Below, one piece after another: positions 1-6,186 of a DNA stretch of 8,549 bases. The notes beneath the pieces were generated by a model. That model was not told the DNA's origin. It saw only the letters and a list, made by a program, of their open reading frames with translations, and did not search any database. The stretch is from an uncultured Oscillibacter sp. Its GTDB lineage: Bacteria > Bacillota > Clostridia > Oscillospirales > Oscillospiraceae. Position numbers and translations under genes: made by a program. The stretch's first letter is position 1. Every line of letters begins with the position of its first letter. The stretch spans positions 1 to 8,549 of the forward strand of contig URTS01000079.1 in the NCBI GenBank assembly GCA_900550685.1, in the 5' to 3' direction.

Positions 1-441
1 GACCTGGAATTACAGCTGACGCTGTCGGTTTCCCTCCACGCGCCGGACAGTGAGACACGATCCAAAATCATGCCGGTGAACCGGGCCTATGATGTGGAAA
101 AGCTGTTTGCCGCCTGCCACCGGTATTTTGAAAAGACCGGGCGGCGGATCTCCTTTGAGTATGCTATGATCGACGGGGTCAATGACCACGACTGGCAGGC
201 GGATCTGATTGCCAAGAAATTGAAAGGGATGCCGGGGCATGTGAACCTGATCCCCCTGAACGATGTGGCGGAAAGCCCCCTGAAGCCTTCCCGCCGGATT
301 GCGGCCTTCCAGAAGCGGCTGGAATCCCACGGCCTCACCGCTACTGTGCGGCGGAGCCTGGGGGGAGATATTGACGCCTCCTGCGGCCAGCTGCGGCGGA
401 AGGAAATGGAAGAACGGAACAAAGGAGGGGCAAACCCATGA
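1..441 (+). CDS. rlmN: RlmN, dual-specificity 23S rRNA/tRNA adenine-C2 methyltransferase, C-terminal part (5' truncated)
   Basis: The reading frame is open from base 1 and ends at TGA 439–441, giving the last 146 residues of a protein usually near 350. RlmN is a radical-SAM enzyme that methylates C2 of A2503 in 23S rRNA and of A37 in some tRNAs. The CX3CX2C iron–sulfur motif lies upstream of the window. Visible family signatures are LTLSVSLHAPD (fragment residues 6–16, core strand and SAM-site region), the IMPVNRAY segment, FEYAMIDGVND, HVNLIPLND and the C-terminal GGDIDASCGQL. Cys128 of the fragment corresponds to the methyl-carrying cysteine (Cys355 of E. coli RlmN). The stop codon overlaps the start of prpC (ATGA), so the two are translationally coupled. 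The position directly before prpC-prkC matches the Bacillus/Clostridia order. No damage is seen in the visible part. Confidence 0.95.
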   Translation, partial: DLELQLTLSVSLHAPDSETRSKIMPVNRAYDVEKLFAACHRYFEKTGRRISFEYAMIDGVNDHDWQADLIAKKLKGMPGHVNLIPLNDVAESPLKPSRRIAAFQKRLESHGLTATVRRSLGGDIDASCGQLRRKEMEERNKGGANP

Positions 442-1166
442 TCAAGACTTGGGCCATTACGGATGTGGGCCTTGTGCGGAAAGAAAATCAGGACACCTAC
501 CGGATCGCCCGGAACGGCGGCGTCTGTGTGGTGTGCGACGGTATGGGCGGCGCCGCCGGCGGGCGGATCGCCAGCACCCTGGCGGCAGAGACCTACGTGG
601 CGGAGTTAGACAAGGTTCTAAAGCCGGATATGACGCCGGAACAGCTGCGGGAGGCATCCTCCTACGCGGTGGCCATGGCCAATCAGGCCGTGGAGAACCG
701 GGCCATGGAGGACGCGGAACTGTCCAACATGGGTACTACCCTTGTCTCTGCCATTGCCTATGAAGGCGGCGCAGTTGTTACCAACATCGGAGACAGCCGG
801 GCCTATTACATCACCGAAGCGGGCATCACCCGCATCACCAAGGACCATTCCCTGGTGGAATCCATGGTGGACCACGGCGACATCACCGCCGACGAGGCCC
901 GTCACCATCCCAACCGGAACCTGATCACCCGGGCGCTGGGCCGGGACACCAACGCCGCCTGTGACGGCTATATCCGCCCTATGGAAAAGGGCGACTACAT
1001 CCTGCTGTGCACGGACGGATTGGTGAACACCGTCACCGATCAGGAAATGCTGTTTGAGATCATCCACGGCCAGGGGGAGGACACCTGCCTGAGCCGTTTA
1101 ATGGAAATTGCCAAGTCTCAGGGCGCGCCGGACAATGTGACGGCGGTCCTGATGCGGATGCTGTAA
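438..1166 (+). CDS. prpC: PP2C-family Ser/Thr protein phosphatase (PrpC/Stp)
   Basis: This 242-aa protein is a metal-dependent phosphatase that removes phosphate from PrkC and its substrates in the cytoplasm. The length is normal for bacterial PrpC/Stp. All PP2C motifs are present: VRKENQD (residues 13–19; Arg14 contacts phosphate, Asp19 binds metal), CDGMGG (33–38, metal Asp34/Gly35), NIGDSRAYY (116–124), TKDHSLV (134–140), CTDGL (191–195, Asp193) and APDNVTAVL (230–238, Asp232/Asn233). There is no signal peptide or membrane segment. The start at 438 has a strong AGGAGG at 423–428 and overlaps the rlmN stop. Only 16 nt separate its stop from prkC, which forms the usual phosphatase–kinase pair. 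Confidence 0.96.
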   Translation: MIKTWAITDVGLVRKENQDTYRIARNGGVCVVCDGMGGAAGGRIASTLAAETYVAELDKVLKPDMTPEQLREASSYAVAMANQAVENRAMEDAELSNMGTTLVSAIAYEGGAVVTNIGDSRAYYITEAGITRITKDHSLVESMVDHGDITADEARHHPNRNLITRALGRDTNAACDGYIRPMEKGDYILLCTDGLVNTVTDQEMLFEIIHGQGEDTCLSRLMEIAKSQGAPDNVTAVLMRML

Positions 1167-1182
1167 GAGAGGGGGGAGACGA

Positions 1183-3162
1183 ATGGACCAATATATCGGA
1201 AAAATGCTGGACAACCGCTATGAGATCCTGGAGCGCATCGGCACAGGCGGCATGGCGGTGGTCTACAAGGCAAAGTGCCATCGCCTCAACCGTCTGGTGG
1301 CTATCAAGATTCTGAAAAGCGACCTGGCGCAGAACGAGGAGTTCCGCCGCCGGTTCAACGCGGAGTCCCAGGCGGTTGCTCAGCTGTCCCACCCCAACAT
1401 CGTGTCGGTTTACGATGTGTCCCGGGGCGGCGACACGGAGTATATCGTCATGGAGCTCATCGACGGCATCACGTTGAAGCAGTACATGGAGAAGCGGGGC
1501 CAGCTGAACTGGCGGGAGTCCCTGCACTTCATCACCCAAATCATGCGGGGCCTCAGCCACGCCCACAGCCGGGGCATCATCCACCGGGACATCAAGCCCC
1601 AGAACATCATGGTCCTGCGGGACGGCAGCGTGAAGGTGGCTGACTTCGGCATCGCCTGTCTGGCGGATTCTGCCCAGACCCTGACCCAGGAGGCCCTGGG
1701 CTCCGTTCACTACATTTCGCCGGAGCAGGCCCGGGGAGACCGGCCTGACGCCCGCAGCGACATTTATTCCTCCGGCGTGGTGTTCTACGAGATGCTCACC
1801 GGGCGGCTGCCCTTTGAAGGGGAATCCGCCGTGGCGGTGGCCATCCAGCACCTCAGTTCCATCCCCCTGGCGCCCCGGGAGATTAATCCCGACATTCCGG
1901 AGCAGCTGGAACTGATCTGCATGAAGGCCATGGCCCCGGATCTGGAGCATCGCTACCAGTCTGCCGACGCCATGATCGCCGACCTGGAAAATTTCCGGAA
2001 GAATCCCAATGTGGAGATGAAATTCGACCTTTCCGACCTGCGGCCTGACGAAAGCGACGAGCCCACCCGGCCCATTCGGACCGTGGGAGGCCATGTGGCT
2101 GCCCAGCCGGTCTATCAGCCGGAGCGGAGCTATTCCCGCCGGGAGCAGGAAGAGGAGGATGAGCCCCGCCGCAGCGGAAGCGGCAAGCGGGGTGTTCTGA
2201 TCGGTGCTGTGGCCGTGGCGGCCATCGCGTTGGTGGTAGTCCTGTTTAGGACCATCCTAAGCTCCTTCAGCGCCCCGGTGGCGGACCAGTATCAGGTGCC
2301 GGACCTCTATGACATGACCATTGAGGAAGCGGAGAACAATCCCCGGGTCAAGGATATTTTCGAGATCCAAAAGGCCGGTTCGGAGTTCAGCTCCGATGTG
2401 CAGGAGGGCCATATCCTGCGGCAGGACCCCAAGGGCGGTGAGAACCGGAAGGGCAGCCAGCTGGTGATCCAGGTGTGGGTCAGCGCCGGGGAGGAGACCG
2501 GAGAGATGCCGGACCTGAAAAACCAGACCTTGCAGGATGCCCGCATCCTGCTGGAAAAGCTGAACAAGGAGTATAACCTGGAACTGACGGTGGAAGCACC
2601 GGAGGATCAGAAGCAGTACTCCGACGATATCCCGGCGGACAGCGTCATCAGCACCATTCCCGCCAAGGGGGAGACCCTGAAAAAGGGAGACACCGTGACG
2701 CTGATCGTCAGCCAGGGACCGGAGGTCAAGCCGGTGACGGTGCCTACCTTTGTGGGCCTCAACATTGATGATACCCTGGCCCAGCTCAGCGGTTACGGCC
2801 TGGTCTGTGATTCCGCAGATGTGGAGCTGGTGGAAAGCGACAAGGAGGGCGGCACCATCGTCTGGCAGAGCCTGGACCCCTTGTCCAAGGTGGATGAGGG
2901 GACCCGCATCCAGTTCCAGGTCAGTGCCGGACTGGCCAGCCGCACCGTGCCCATCACCGTGGACCTGCCGCAAAACGGCAGCGACACCGTGCAGGTGGAG
3001 ATTTATGTGGGAGACGAATCCACGCCCCAGTACAGCGAGTTGGTCCATACCTCCGACGGCACGGTGAACACCACCATTTCCGGCACGGGAAAGAAGATGG
3101 TGAAGGTCTACTTTGACGGCGTTCTGGACCAGGGCCAGTCCTACGAGCGGAGCTTTGAGTGA
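1183..3162 (+). CDS. prkC: Membrane Ser/Thr protein kinase with PASTA repeats (PrkC/Stk)
   Basis: This 659-aa protein is a one-pass membrane kinase of the PrkC/PknB type, which senses muropeptides or lipid II outside the cell and phosphorylates cytoplasmic targets. The cytoplasmic kinase domain (about 1–272) is complete: glycine loop GTGGMAVVYKA (20–30), catalytic Lys42 in VAIK, HRDIKPQN (134–141, Asp136), DFG (154–156), and an activation loop with Thr166 and Thr168 before GSVHYISPEQ. A charged juxtamembrane region (about 280–336) precedes one transmembrane helix (about 337–359). Outside lie three PASTA-like repeats (about 368–436, 438–514 and 516–583) and a C-terminal beta-type domain (about 584–659) common in Firmicute PrkC. 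The ATG at 1183 follows a purine-rich GGGGGGAG (1171–1178). The stop overlaps the GTG of rsgA. PrkC regulates cell-wall metabolism and, in Bacillus, spore germination. Confidence 0.96.
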   Translation: MDQYIGKMLDNRYEILERIGTGGMAVVYKAKCHRLNRLVAIKILKSDLAQNEEFRRRFNAESQAVAQLSHPNIVSVYDVSRGGDTEYIVMELIDGITLKQYMEKRGQLNWRESLHFITQIMRGLSHAHSRGIIHRDIKPQNIMVLRDGSVKVADFGIACLADSAQTLTQEALGSVHYISPEQARGDRPDARSDIYSSGVVFYEMLTGRLPFEGESAVAVAIQHLSSIPLAPREINPDIPEQLELICMKAMAPDLEHRYQSADAMIADLENFRKNPNVEMKFDLSDLRPDESDEPTRPIRTVGGHVAAQPVYQPERSYSRREQEEEDEPRRSGSGKRGVLIGAVAVAAIALVVVLFRTILSSFSAPVADQYQVPDLYDMTIEEAENNPRVKDIFEIQKAGSEFSSDVQEGHILRQDPKGGENRKGSQLVIQVWVSAGEETGEMPDLKNQTLQDARILLEKLNKEYNLELTVEAPEDQKQYSDDIPADSVISTIPAKGETLKKGDTVTLIVSQGPEVKPVTVPTFVGLNIDDTLAQLSGYGLVCDSADVELVESDKEGGTIVWQSLDPLSKVDEGTRIQFQVSAGLASRTVPITVDLPQNGSDTVQVEIYVGDESTPQYSELVHTSDGTVNTTISGTGKKMVKVYFDGVLDQGQSYERSFE

Positions 3163-4038
3163 GCATGGCGGAAGGACGGATTCAAAAGGCCCTCAGCGGT
3201 TTCTATTATGTGGACACCGGAGCGGAGGTCCTGACCTGCCGGGCCCGGGGCAAATTCCGCAAGGAGGGGCAGTCCCCCCTGGTAGGTGACCGGGTGGAGG
3301 TCCGGGAGCTGGGAAACGGCGAGGGCTTCGTGGAGGCCATTCTGCCCCGGAAAAACGACTTTTCCCGGCCTGCCGTGGCCAATATCGACCAGCTGGTGGT
3401 TATCGGCCATCCCCAAAACCGACCCCTTTCTCATTGACCGGGTGGCGGCCATCGCGGCTTTGAAAAACTGCGAGGTCATCATCCTGCTGAACAAATGCGA
3501 CCTGGACCCGGCAGACGAATTGTACCGCATTTACACGGCTGCCGGGTTCCAGACCCTGCGGATCAGCGCGGAGACTGGGGAGGGACTGGATGCTCTGGTT
3601 CCCCTGATATCCGGCAAGCTGTCTGCCTTTACAGGCAACTCTGGCGTAGGAAAATCCAGTATTTTGAACGCGCTGGACCCGGAGTTCCACCTGAAAACCG
3701 GGGAGATCAGCACAGCCCTGGGCCGGGGACGCCACACCACCCGACATGTGGAGTTGTTCCGCCTCAGCTGCGGGGCAGAGGTGGTGGATTCACCGGGATT
3801 TTCCTCCTTTGAAACGGAGGAGTTGGACCTGGAATTGAAGCGCCGCCTGCCGGAGACCTTCCGGGAGTTCCGGTCCTATCTGGGCCAGTGCCGTTTTCTG
3901 GATTGCAGTCACACCAAGGAAAAAGGCTGCGCCGTATTGGCGGCCCTGAAAGCCGGGGAGATCCAGCCCAGCCGCCACAAGAGCTACCTGCGGCTTTACG
4001 AAGAACTGAAGCCCCTGCGGGAGTGGCAGAAGAAATAG
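3159..4038 (+). pseudogene. rsgA: RsgA (YloQ/YjeQ) ribosome small-subunit GTPase, frameshifted
   Basis: RsgA is a circularly permuted GTPase that checks late 30S maturation. Here its two halves are in different frames. The first part (GTG 3159, GTGA overlap with prkC, GGAG at 3149–3152; ATG 3165 is an alternative) encodes the OB-fold and reaches ANIDQLVVI, then meets TGA 3435–3437. The match resumes one frame over with IPKTDPFLIDRV from about 3409. The second part has the permuted order of motifs: G4 NKCD (3490–3501), G5 SAETGEG, G1 GNSGVGKSS (3634–3660), a G2-region RHTTRHVEL, and G3 DSPG (3787–3798). The zinc ligands follow (Cys 3889, Cys 3904, His 3910, Cys 3928), with a stop at 4036–4038. 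Spacing against remembered E. coli and B. subtilis homologues suggests about 5 or 8 nt are missing near 3402–3414. Either the gene is inactivated or the sequence has an error here; every other motif is intact, so any lesion is recent. Confidence 0.88.
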
Positions 4039-4095
4039 AAGTAAAATGAGATAGTCGATAAAGCGATGAATTTCCGGAACGGTAAGGAAGGGTGT

Positions 4096-4126
4096 GCGCG
4101 GGAAACCCAAGAAGGGTTTCCTGCGC
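4096..4126. repeat. Palindrome/hairpin 1 downstream of rsgA
   Basis: A 13-bp stem with one G·U pair: left arm GCGCGGGAAACCC (4096–4108), loop AAGAA, right arm GGGTTTCCTGCGC (4114–4126). No T tract follows, so it is not a standard terminator. It may be part of a dispersed intergenic repeat or an mRNA 3'-end structure; which one is not decidable here. Its right arm (4121–4126) can alternatively pair with GCGCAG at 4170–4175. Confidence 0.75.
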
Positions 4127-4138
4127 CATTTAAATCCA

Positions 4139-4169
4139 AAGTTTTCAGAACTTTAAGTTCTGAAAACTT
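4139..4169. repeat. Palindrome/hairpin 2, perfect 14-bp inverted repeat
   Basis: Arms AAGTTTTCAGAACT (4139–4152) and AGTTCTGAAAACTT (4156–4169) are perfect inverted copies around a 3-nt centre. The stretch is AT-rich in a GC-rich neighbourhood. No T tract follows, so a terminator role is unlikely. It could be an operator-like palindrome, a small repeat element or an RNA hairpin. No second copy was noticed in the window. Confidence 0.8.
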
Positions 4170-4203
4170 GCGCAGCGGGGAGAAAAGTCTTTTTCGATAC
4201 GCT

Positions 4204-4235
4204 GGATGGGACACACCGTGTCCCATCCTTTTTTT
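4204..4235 (+). terminator. Rho-independent terminator of the rlmN–prpC–prkC–rsgA operon
   Basis: A perfect 11-bp stem, GGATGGGACAC (4204–4214) and GTGTCCCATCC (4218–4228), encloses a 3-nt loop and is followed by seven T residues (4229–4235). This is a textbook intrinsic terminator on the + strand. It lies about 165 nt after the rsgA stop and cuts that operon off from the sporulation genes downstream. Confidence 0.93.
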
Positions 4236-4268
4236 GTCCGTAACCGGAACCGGGGACAGGCGGCAGGC

Positions 4269-4276
4269 CATATACT
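4269..4276 (+). promoter_or_regulatory. Possible −10 element (sigma-E-like) for the spoVM–sipL group
   Basis: CATATACT resembles the sigma-E −10 consensus CATACAAT as I recall it, and also contains TATACT. It sits between a strong terminator and the first downstream ribosome binding site, where a promoter is required. No convincing −35 box is visible at either sigma-A or sigma-E spacing. Sigma-E control is expected from known spoVM and sipL regulation, but this assignment is weak. Confidence 0.25.
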
Positions 4277-4302
4277 GGTGCGTAAGGAAGGAGGCGGAGC
4301 TG

Positions 4303-4455
4303 ATGTTTCGGGGAGGGCGGAACTGCGTCATCGGCATGTTTGCCATCGCCATGGGATGCGGTATTCTGATCGCGGCCATTTTTCCCACGGGGATGCTGAT
4401 GTTTCTGGTGGCCACGCTGCTGATCGCCAGCGGCTGCGCCTGTTGGAGACGGTAG
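4303..4455 (+). CDS. Predicted 50-aa small membrane protein upstream of spoVM
   Basis: I do not recognise this gene by family. The ATG at 4303 has an excellent AAGGAGG at 4288–4294 with an 8-nt spacer, and the frame ends at TAG 4453–4455. The product is almost entirely hydrophobic between a short basic start (FRGGR) and a basic end (CWRR). A PTG turn near residues 28–30 separates two segments (about 8–27 and 31–47) that could form a two-helix membrane hairpin. It contains four cysteines (Cys8, Cys19, Cys44, Cys46). The frame stays open upstream to 4066, but that stretch runs through the palindromes and terminator and is not believable as coding. It is 13 nt from spoVM and probably co-transcribed, so a sporulation role is possible by context only. 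Confidence 0.65.
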   Translation: MFRGGRNCVIGMFAIAMGCGILIAAIFPTGMLMFLVATLLIASGCACWRR

Positions 4456-4468
4456 AAAGGAGCTTGCT

Positions 4469-4543
4469 ATGAACATTGTGGTATGGAAGTCGCCCAAGGC
4501 CCTGCGAGGGATTCTGAGAAAGCTGTTCCGCATCCAGGCATAA
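4469..4543 (+). CDS. spoVM: Stage V sporulation protein SpoVM (24 aa)
   Basis: SpoVM is a tiny amphipathic helix that lies on the convex outer membrane of the forespore and anchors SpoIVA, the ATPase that forms the coat basal layer. The ORF has its own AAAGGAG (4456–4462, 6-nt spacer) and stops at TAA 4541–4543. Its residues 7–20, KSPKALRGILRKLF, line up without gaps with B. subtilis SpoVM residues 7–20, KLPKFLGGIVRAML (recalled). Met1, Lys7, Pro9, Lys10, Leu12, Gly14, Ile15 and Arg17 are identical, including Pro9, which is important for correct localisation. Its length is 24 residues against 26. The location supports the call: in B. subtilis spoVM also lies downstream of prpC-prkC-rsgA. The next gene encodes a SipL-type SpoIVA partner. 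Such ORFs are often missed because of size. Confidence 0.87.
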   Translation: MNIVVWKSPKALRGILRKLFRIQA

Positions 4544-4553
4544 GGGGAACGGT

Positions 4554-4587
4554 CTGTTCATAAAGTGGAACGAAGTACAATGAACAG
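4554..4587. repeat. Inverted repeat just upstream of the sipL ribosome binding site
   Basis: CTGTTCAT (4554–4561) and ATGAACAG (4580–4587) are perfect 8-nt inverted copies 18 nt apart, filling most of the spoVM–sipL gap. The right arm ends one base before the sipL Shine-Dalgarno (4589–4597). It could form an mRNA hairpin that influences sipL translation or mRNA processing, or be an operator. It has no T tract. Confidence 0.5.
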
Positions 4588-4605
4588 GAAGGAAAGGTGC
4601 CGACC

Positions 4606-6129
4606 ATGGAGCTGGAACTGAAAAAGGAGTGCTTGGATACATACGAGGCGGGAGAGCCCCAGACCCTGACCCAGGAGGAGACCACGGAGACCATCGTGCC
4701 GGACTACTGCCCGGATATCGCCCGGATCATTTCCGCCGAGGGGGTGGTCTGCCTTCACGGCGGGGCGGAGCAGGAGGGCATCTCCGGCACCGTCCGGGTG
4801 ACGGTGCTGTATACCCCGGAAAATGAGACGGGGGTCCGGGCCTTAGAGTTTGCCATGCCCTTTACCGTCCAGGGGGAGGGGCTGGCAGACTGCGCCCACG
4901 TCAGCGCGGAGACGGAGATCGAACTGCTGGAAAGCCGGATGCTGAATCCCCGGAAGATCTTTACCCGCTGCAAGCTGGTGACCCACCTGACGGGGTACCG
5001 GAAGGTGTGCCTGACCATTTCTGCCGATGCGGAGGCGGAGCCGGGGCAGCGGGTGGAAAAGCGGTGCTGCGGGCAGAATGTGACTTTGCTGCGGCAGGTG
5101 GCGGAAAAGGACCTGACCTTTTCCGAGACCATGTCGTTGTCCCTGGGCCGGGAGGGGGCGGCGGAACTGCTCCACTGCCGCACCGGCGGGACGGTGACGG
5201 AGACGAAGGTCATCGGCAATAAGCTGATTTTTAAAGGCGTATTCTTGGTGGCGGTGCTGTACCGCACCACCGGGGGCCAACTGGCCTCCGCTTCTTCGGA
5301 ACTGCCTTTCTCCCAGATCATGGAGATCGACAGCATTGGAGAGAGCGCCCAGGTGTCCATGCGTTTGCAGATCACCGGAGCGGATATCCAGATCGACGGA
5401 GCCGACGACGAGGGCCGCCAGCTGGCGGTGACCATCTACTACCACACCATGGCCCTGCTGCGGGAGAGCCGGGAGGTCACGCTGCTGACGGACCTTTATT
5501 CCACAGCCTACGAGCTTCGCTACGAGCCCTGCCAGCTGGACCTTTGCAGCCTGTATGACGCTGTGACCCGGCGGCAGACGGTGCGGGAGGTGCTGGAGAT
5601 CGGCGTGGCGGCGGAATCCATTCTGTCTCTGTGCGCGGACTGCGGAGCGGTGTCCGTCAGCCGGGAGGGGGACACCACCCAGCTGCGGACGGCGGTGACG
5701 GTCCGGGCACTGTATCTGGACGAGGGAGGCGCCTGCCTTTCCGCGGAGCGGTGCATCGATGTCTGCTGCCCCATGGAGCTGCCCAGGGACTGCACCGTAA
5801 CGGCCCGGGCCATCTGCGGAGAGGAGGTCCAGGGGACCCTGGGGGACCGGGGCATCGAAGTCCGGTTCCCGGTGGATTTCCAGGTGGAGTTCTGCGTCCG
5901 GAGCCGGAAGCCGTGCGTATCGGCGGCGACTTTGGAGGAGGACCATCCCAAGGACCTGTCCGGCGCGCCGTCCCTGATCCTGCGGTATTTCGGCAGGCAG
6001 GAATCTGCTTGGGAGGTGGCGAAGCGGTACAACACCACCATTCCGGACATTCTGGCGGCCAACCAGATCGAAAAGGAATCGGATATTCCCTGCGAAAAGC
6101 TGCTGCTGATCCCGAAGAAGCGGGCATAA
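4606..6129 (+). CDS. sipL: SipL-type spore morphogenesis protein: DUF3794 (SPOCS) repeats plus C-terminal LysM
   Basis: This 507-aa protein resembles clostridial SipL (SpoIVA-interacting protein L), which works with SpoIVA on the mother-cell face of the forespore to start coat assembly. The N-terminal IVPDYCPDIARIISAEG (residues 30–46) is the DUF3794 signature. Related beta-rich repeats follow at roughly 165–285 and 320–440. A LysM domain closes the protein (about 455–503, including AWEVAKRYNTTIPDILAANQ). In C. difficile SipL the LysM binds SpoIVA rather than peptidoglycan. There is no signal peptide, consistent with a cytosolic protein. ATG 4606 is preferred because AAGGAAAGG (4589–4597) is spaced 8 nt from it; GTG 4597 would overlap the binding site. 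The protein has about 22 cysteines, which is unusual. Adjacency to spoVM supports the role. Other DUF3794/LysM proteins exist, so the exact orthology is likely rather than proven. Confidence 0.86.
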   Translation: MELELKKECLDTYEAGEPQTLTQEETTETIVPDYCPDIARIISAEGVVCLHGGAEQEGISGTVRVTVLYTPENETGVRALEFAMPFTVQGEGLADCAHVSAETEIELLESRMLNPRKIFTRCKLVTHLTGYRKVCLTISADAEAEPGQRVEKRCCGQNVTLLRQVAEKDLTFSETMSLSLGREGAAELLHCRTGGTVTETKVIGNKLIFKGVFLVAVLYRTTGGQLASASSELPFSQIMEIDSIGESAQVSMRLQITGADIQIDGADDEGRQLAVTIYYHTMALLRESREVTLLTDLYSTAYELRYEPCQLDLCSLYDAVTRRQTVREVLEIGVAAESILSLCADCGAVSVSREGDTTQLRTAVTVRALYLDEGGACLSAERCIDVCCPMELPRDCTVTARAICGEEVQGTLGDRGIEVRFPVDFQVEFCVRSRKPCVSAATLEEDHPKDLSGAPSLILRYFGRQESAWEVAKRYNTTIPDILAANQIEKESDIPCEKLLLIPKKRA

Positions 6130-6144
6130 ACCGGCTGGCAGTCG

Positions 6145-6180
6145 AAAAAACGCCCCGGCGCACACAGCGTCGGGGCGTTC
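6145..6180 (-). terminator. Terminator between convergent sipL and the ABC importer operon
   Basis: A 13-bp stem with one G·U/T pair: AACGCCCCGGCGC (6149–6161), loop ACACA, and GCGTCGGGGCGTT (6167–6179). On the minus strand it is followed by six T residues (the A run 6145–6150), so it is a good terminator for the ABC operon, whose stop is at 6187–6189. On the + strand the tail (CGTTTCTTC) is a weaker T tract, and it may still terminate sipL transcripts 20 nt after their stop. Confidence 0.88.
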
Positions 6181-6186
6181 GTTTCT

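Noticed and set aside
1060..2094. Long antisense open frame opposite prkC (also 2257–3048 opposite prkC and 4843–6165 opposite sipL)
   Set aside because: GC-rich genes often leave an open antisense frame. The products are rich in His, Arg, Gln and Pro, show no family motif, and lie opposite well-supported conserved genes.
3402..3437. Programmed +1 frameshift in rsgA at the CCCC run (3411–3414)
   Set aside because: A tRNA-Pro slip on CCC-C could join the frames, but the fused protein would still be about 2–3 residues short at the strand between the OB-fold and G domain compared with recalled homologues. RsgA is not known to be recoded. A small deletion or sequence error fits better.
4096..4169. 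The two palindromes as rho-independent terminators
   Set aside because: Neither is followed by a T tract on the + strand. The real terminator is at 4204–4235.
4066..4455. A 129-codon version of the small membrane protein starting at 4066
   Set aside because: The extra N-terminal part would be translated through two palindromes and a strong terminator and has no ribosome binding site of quality. The ATG at 4303 with AAGGAGG is much better.
4558..4581. Sigma-E-like promoter (TCATAAA and AGTACAAT) directly before sipL
   Set aside because: The −10 match is fair, but the gap between the two boxes is only about 9 nt, too short for sigma-E spacing.
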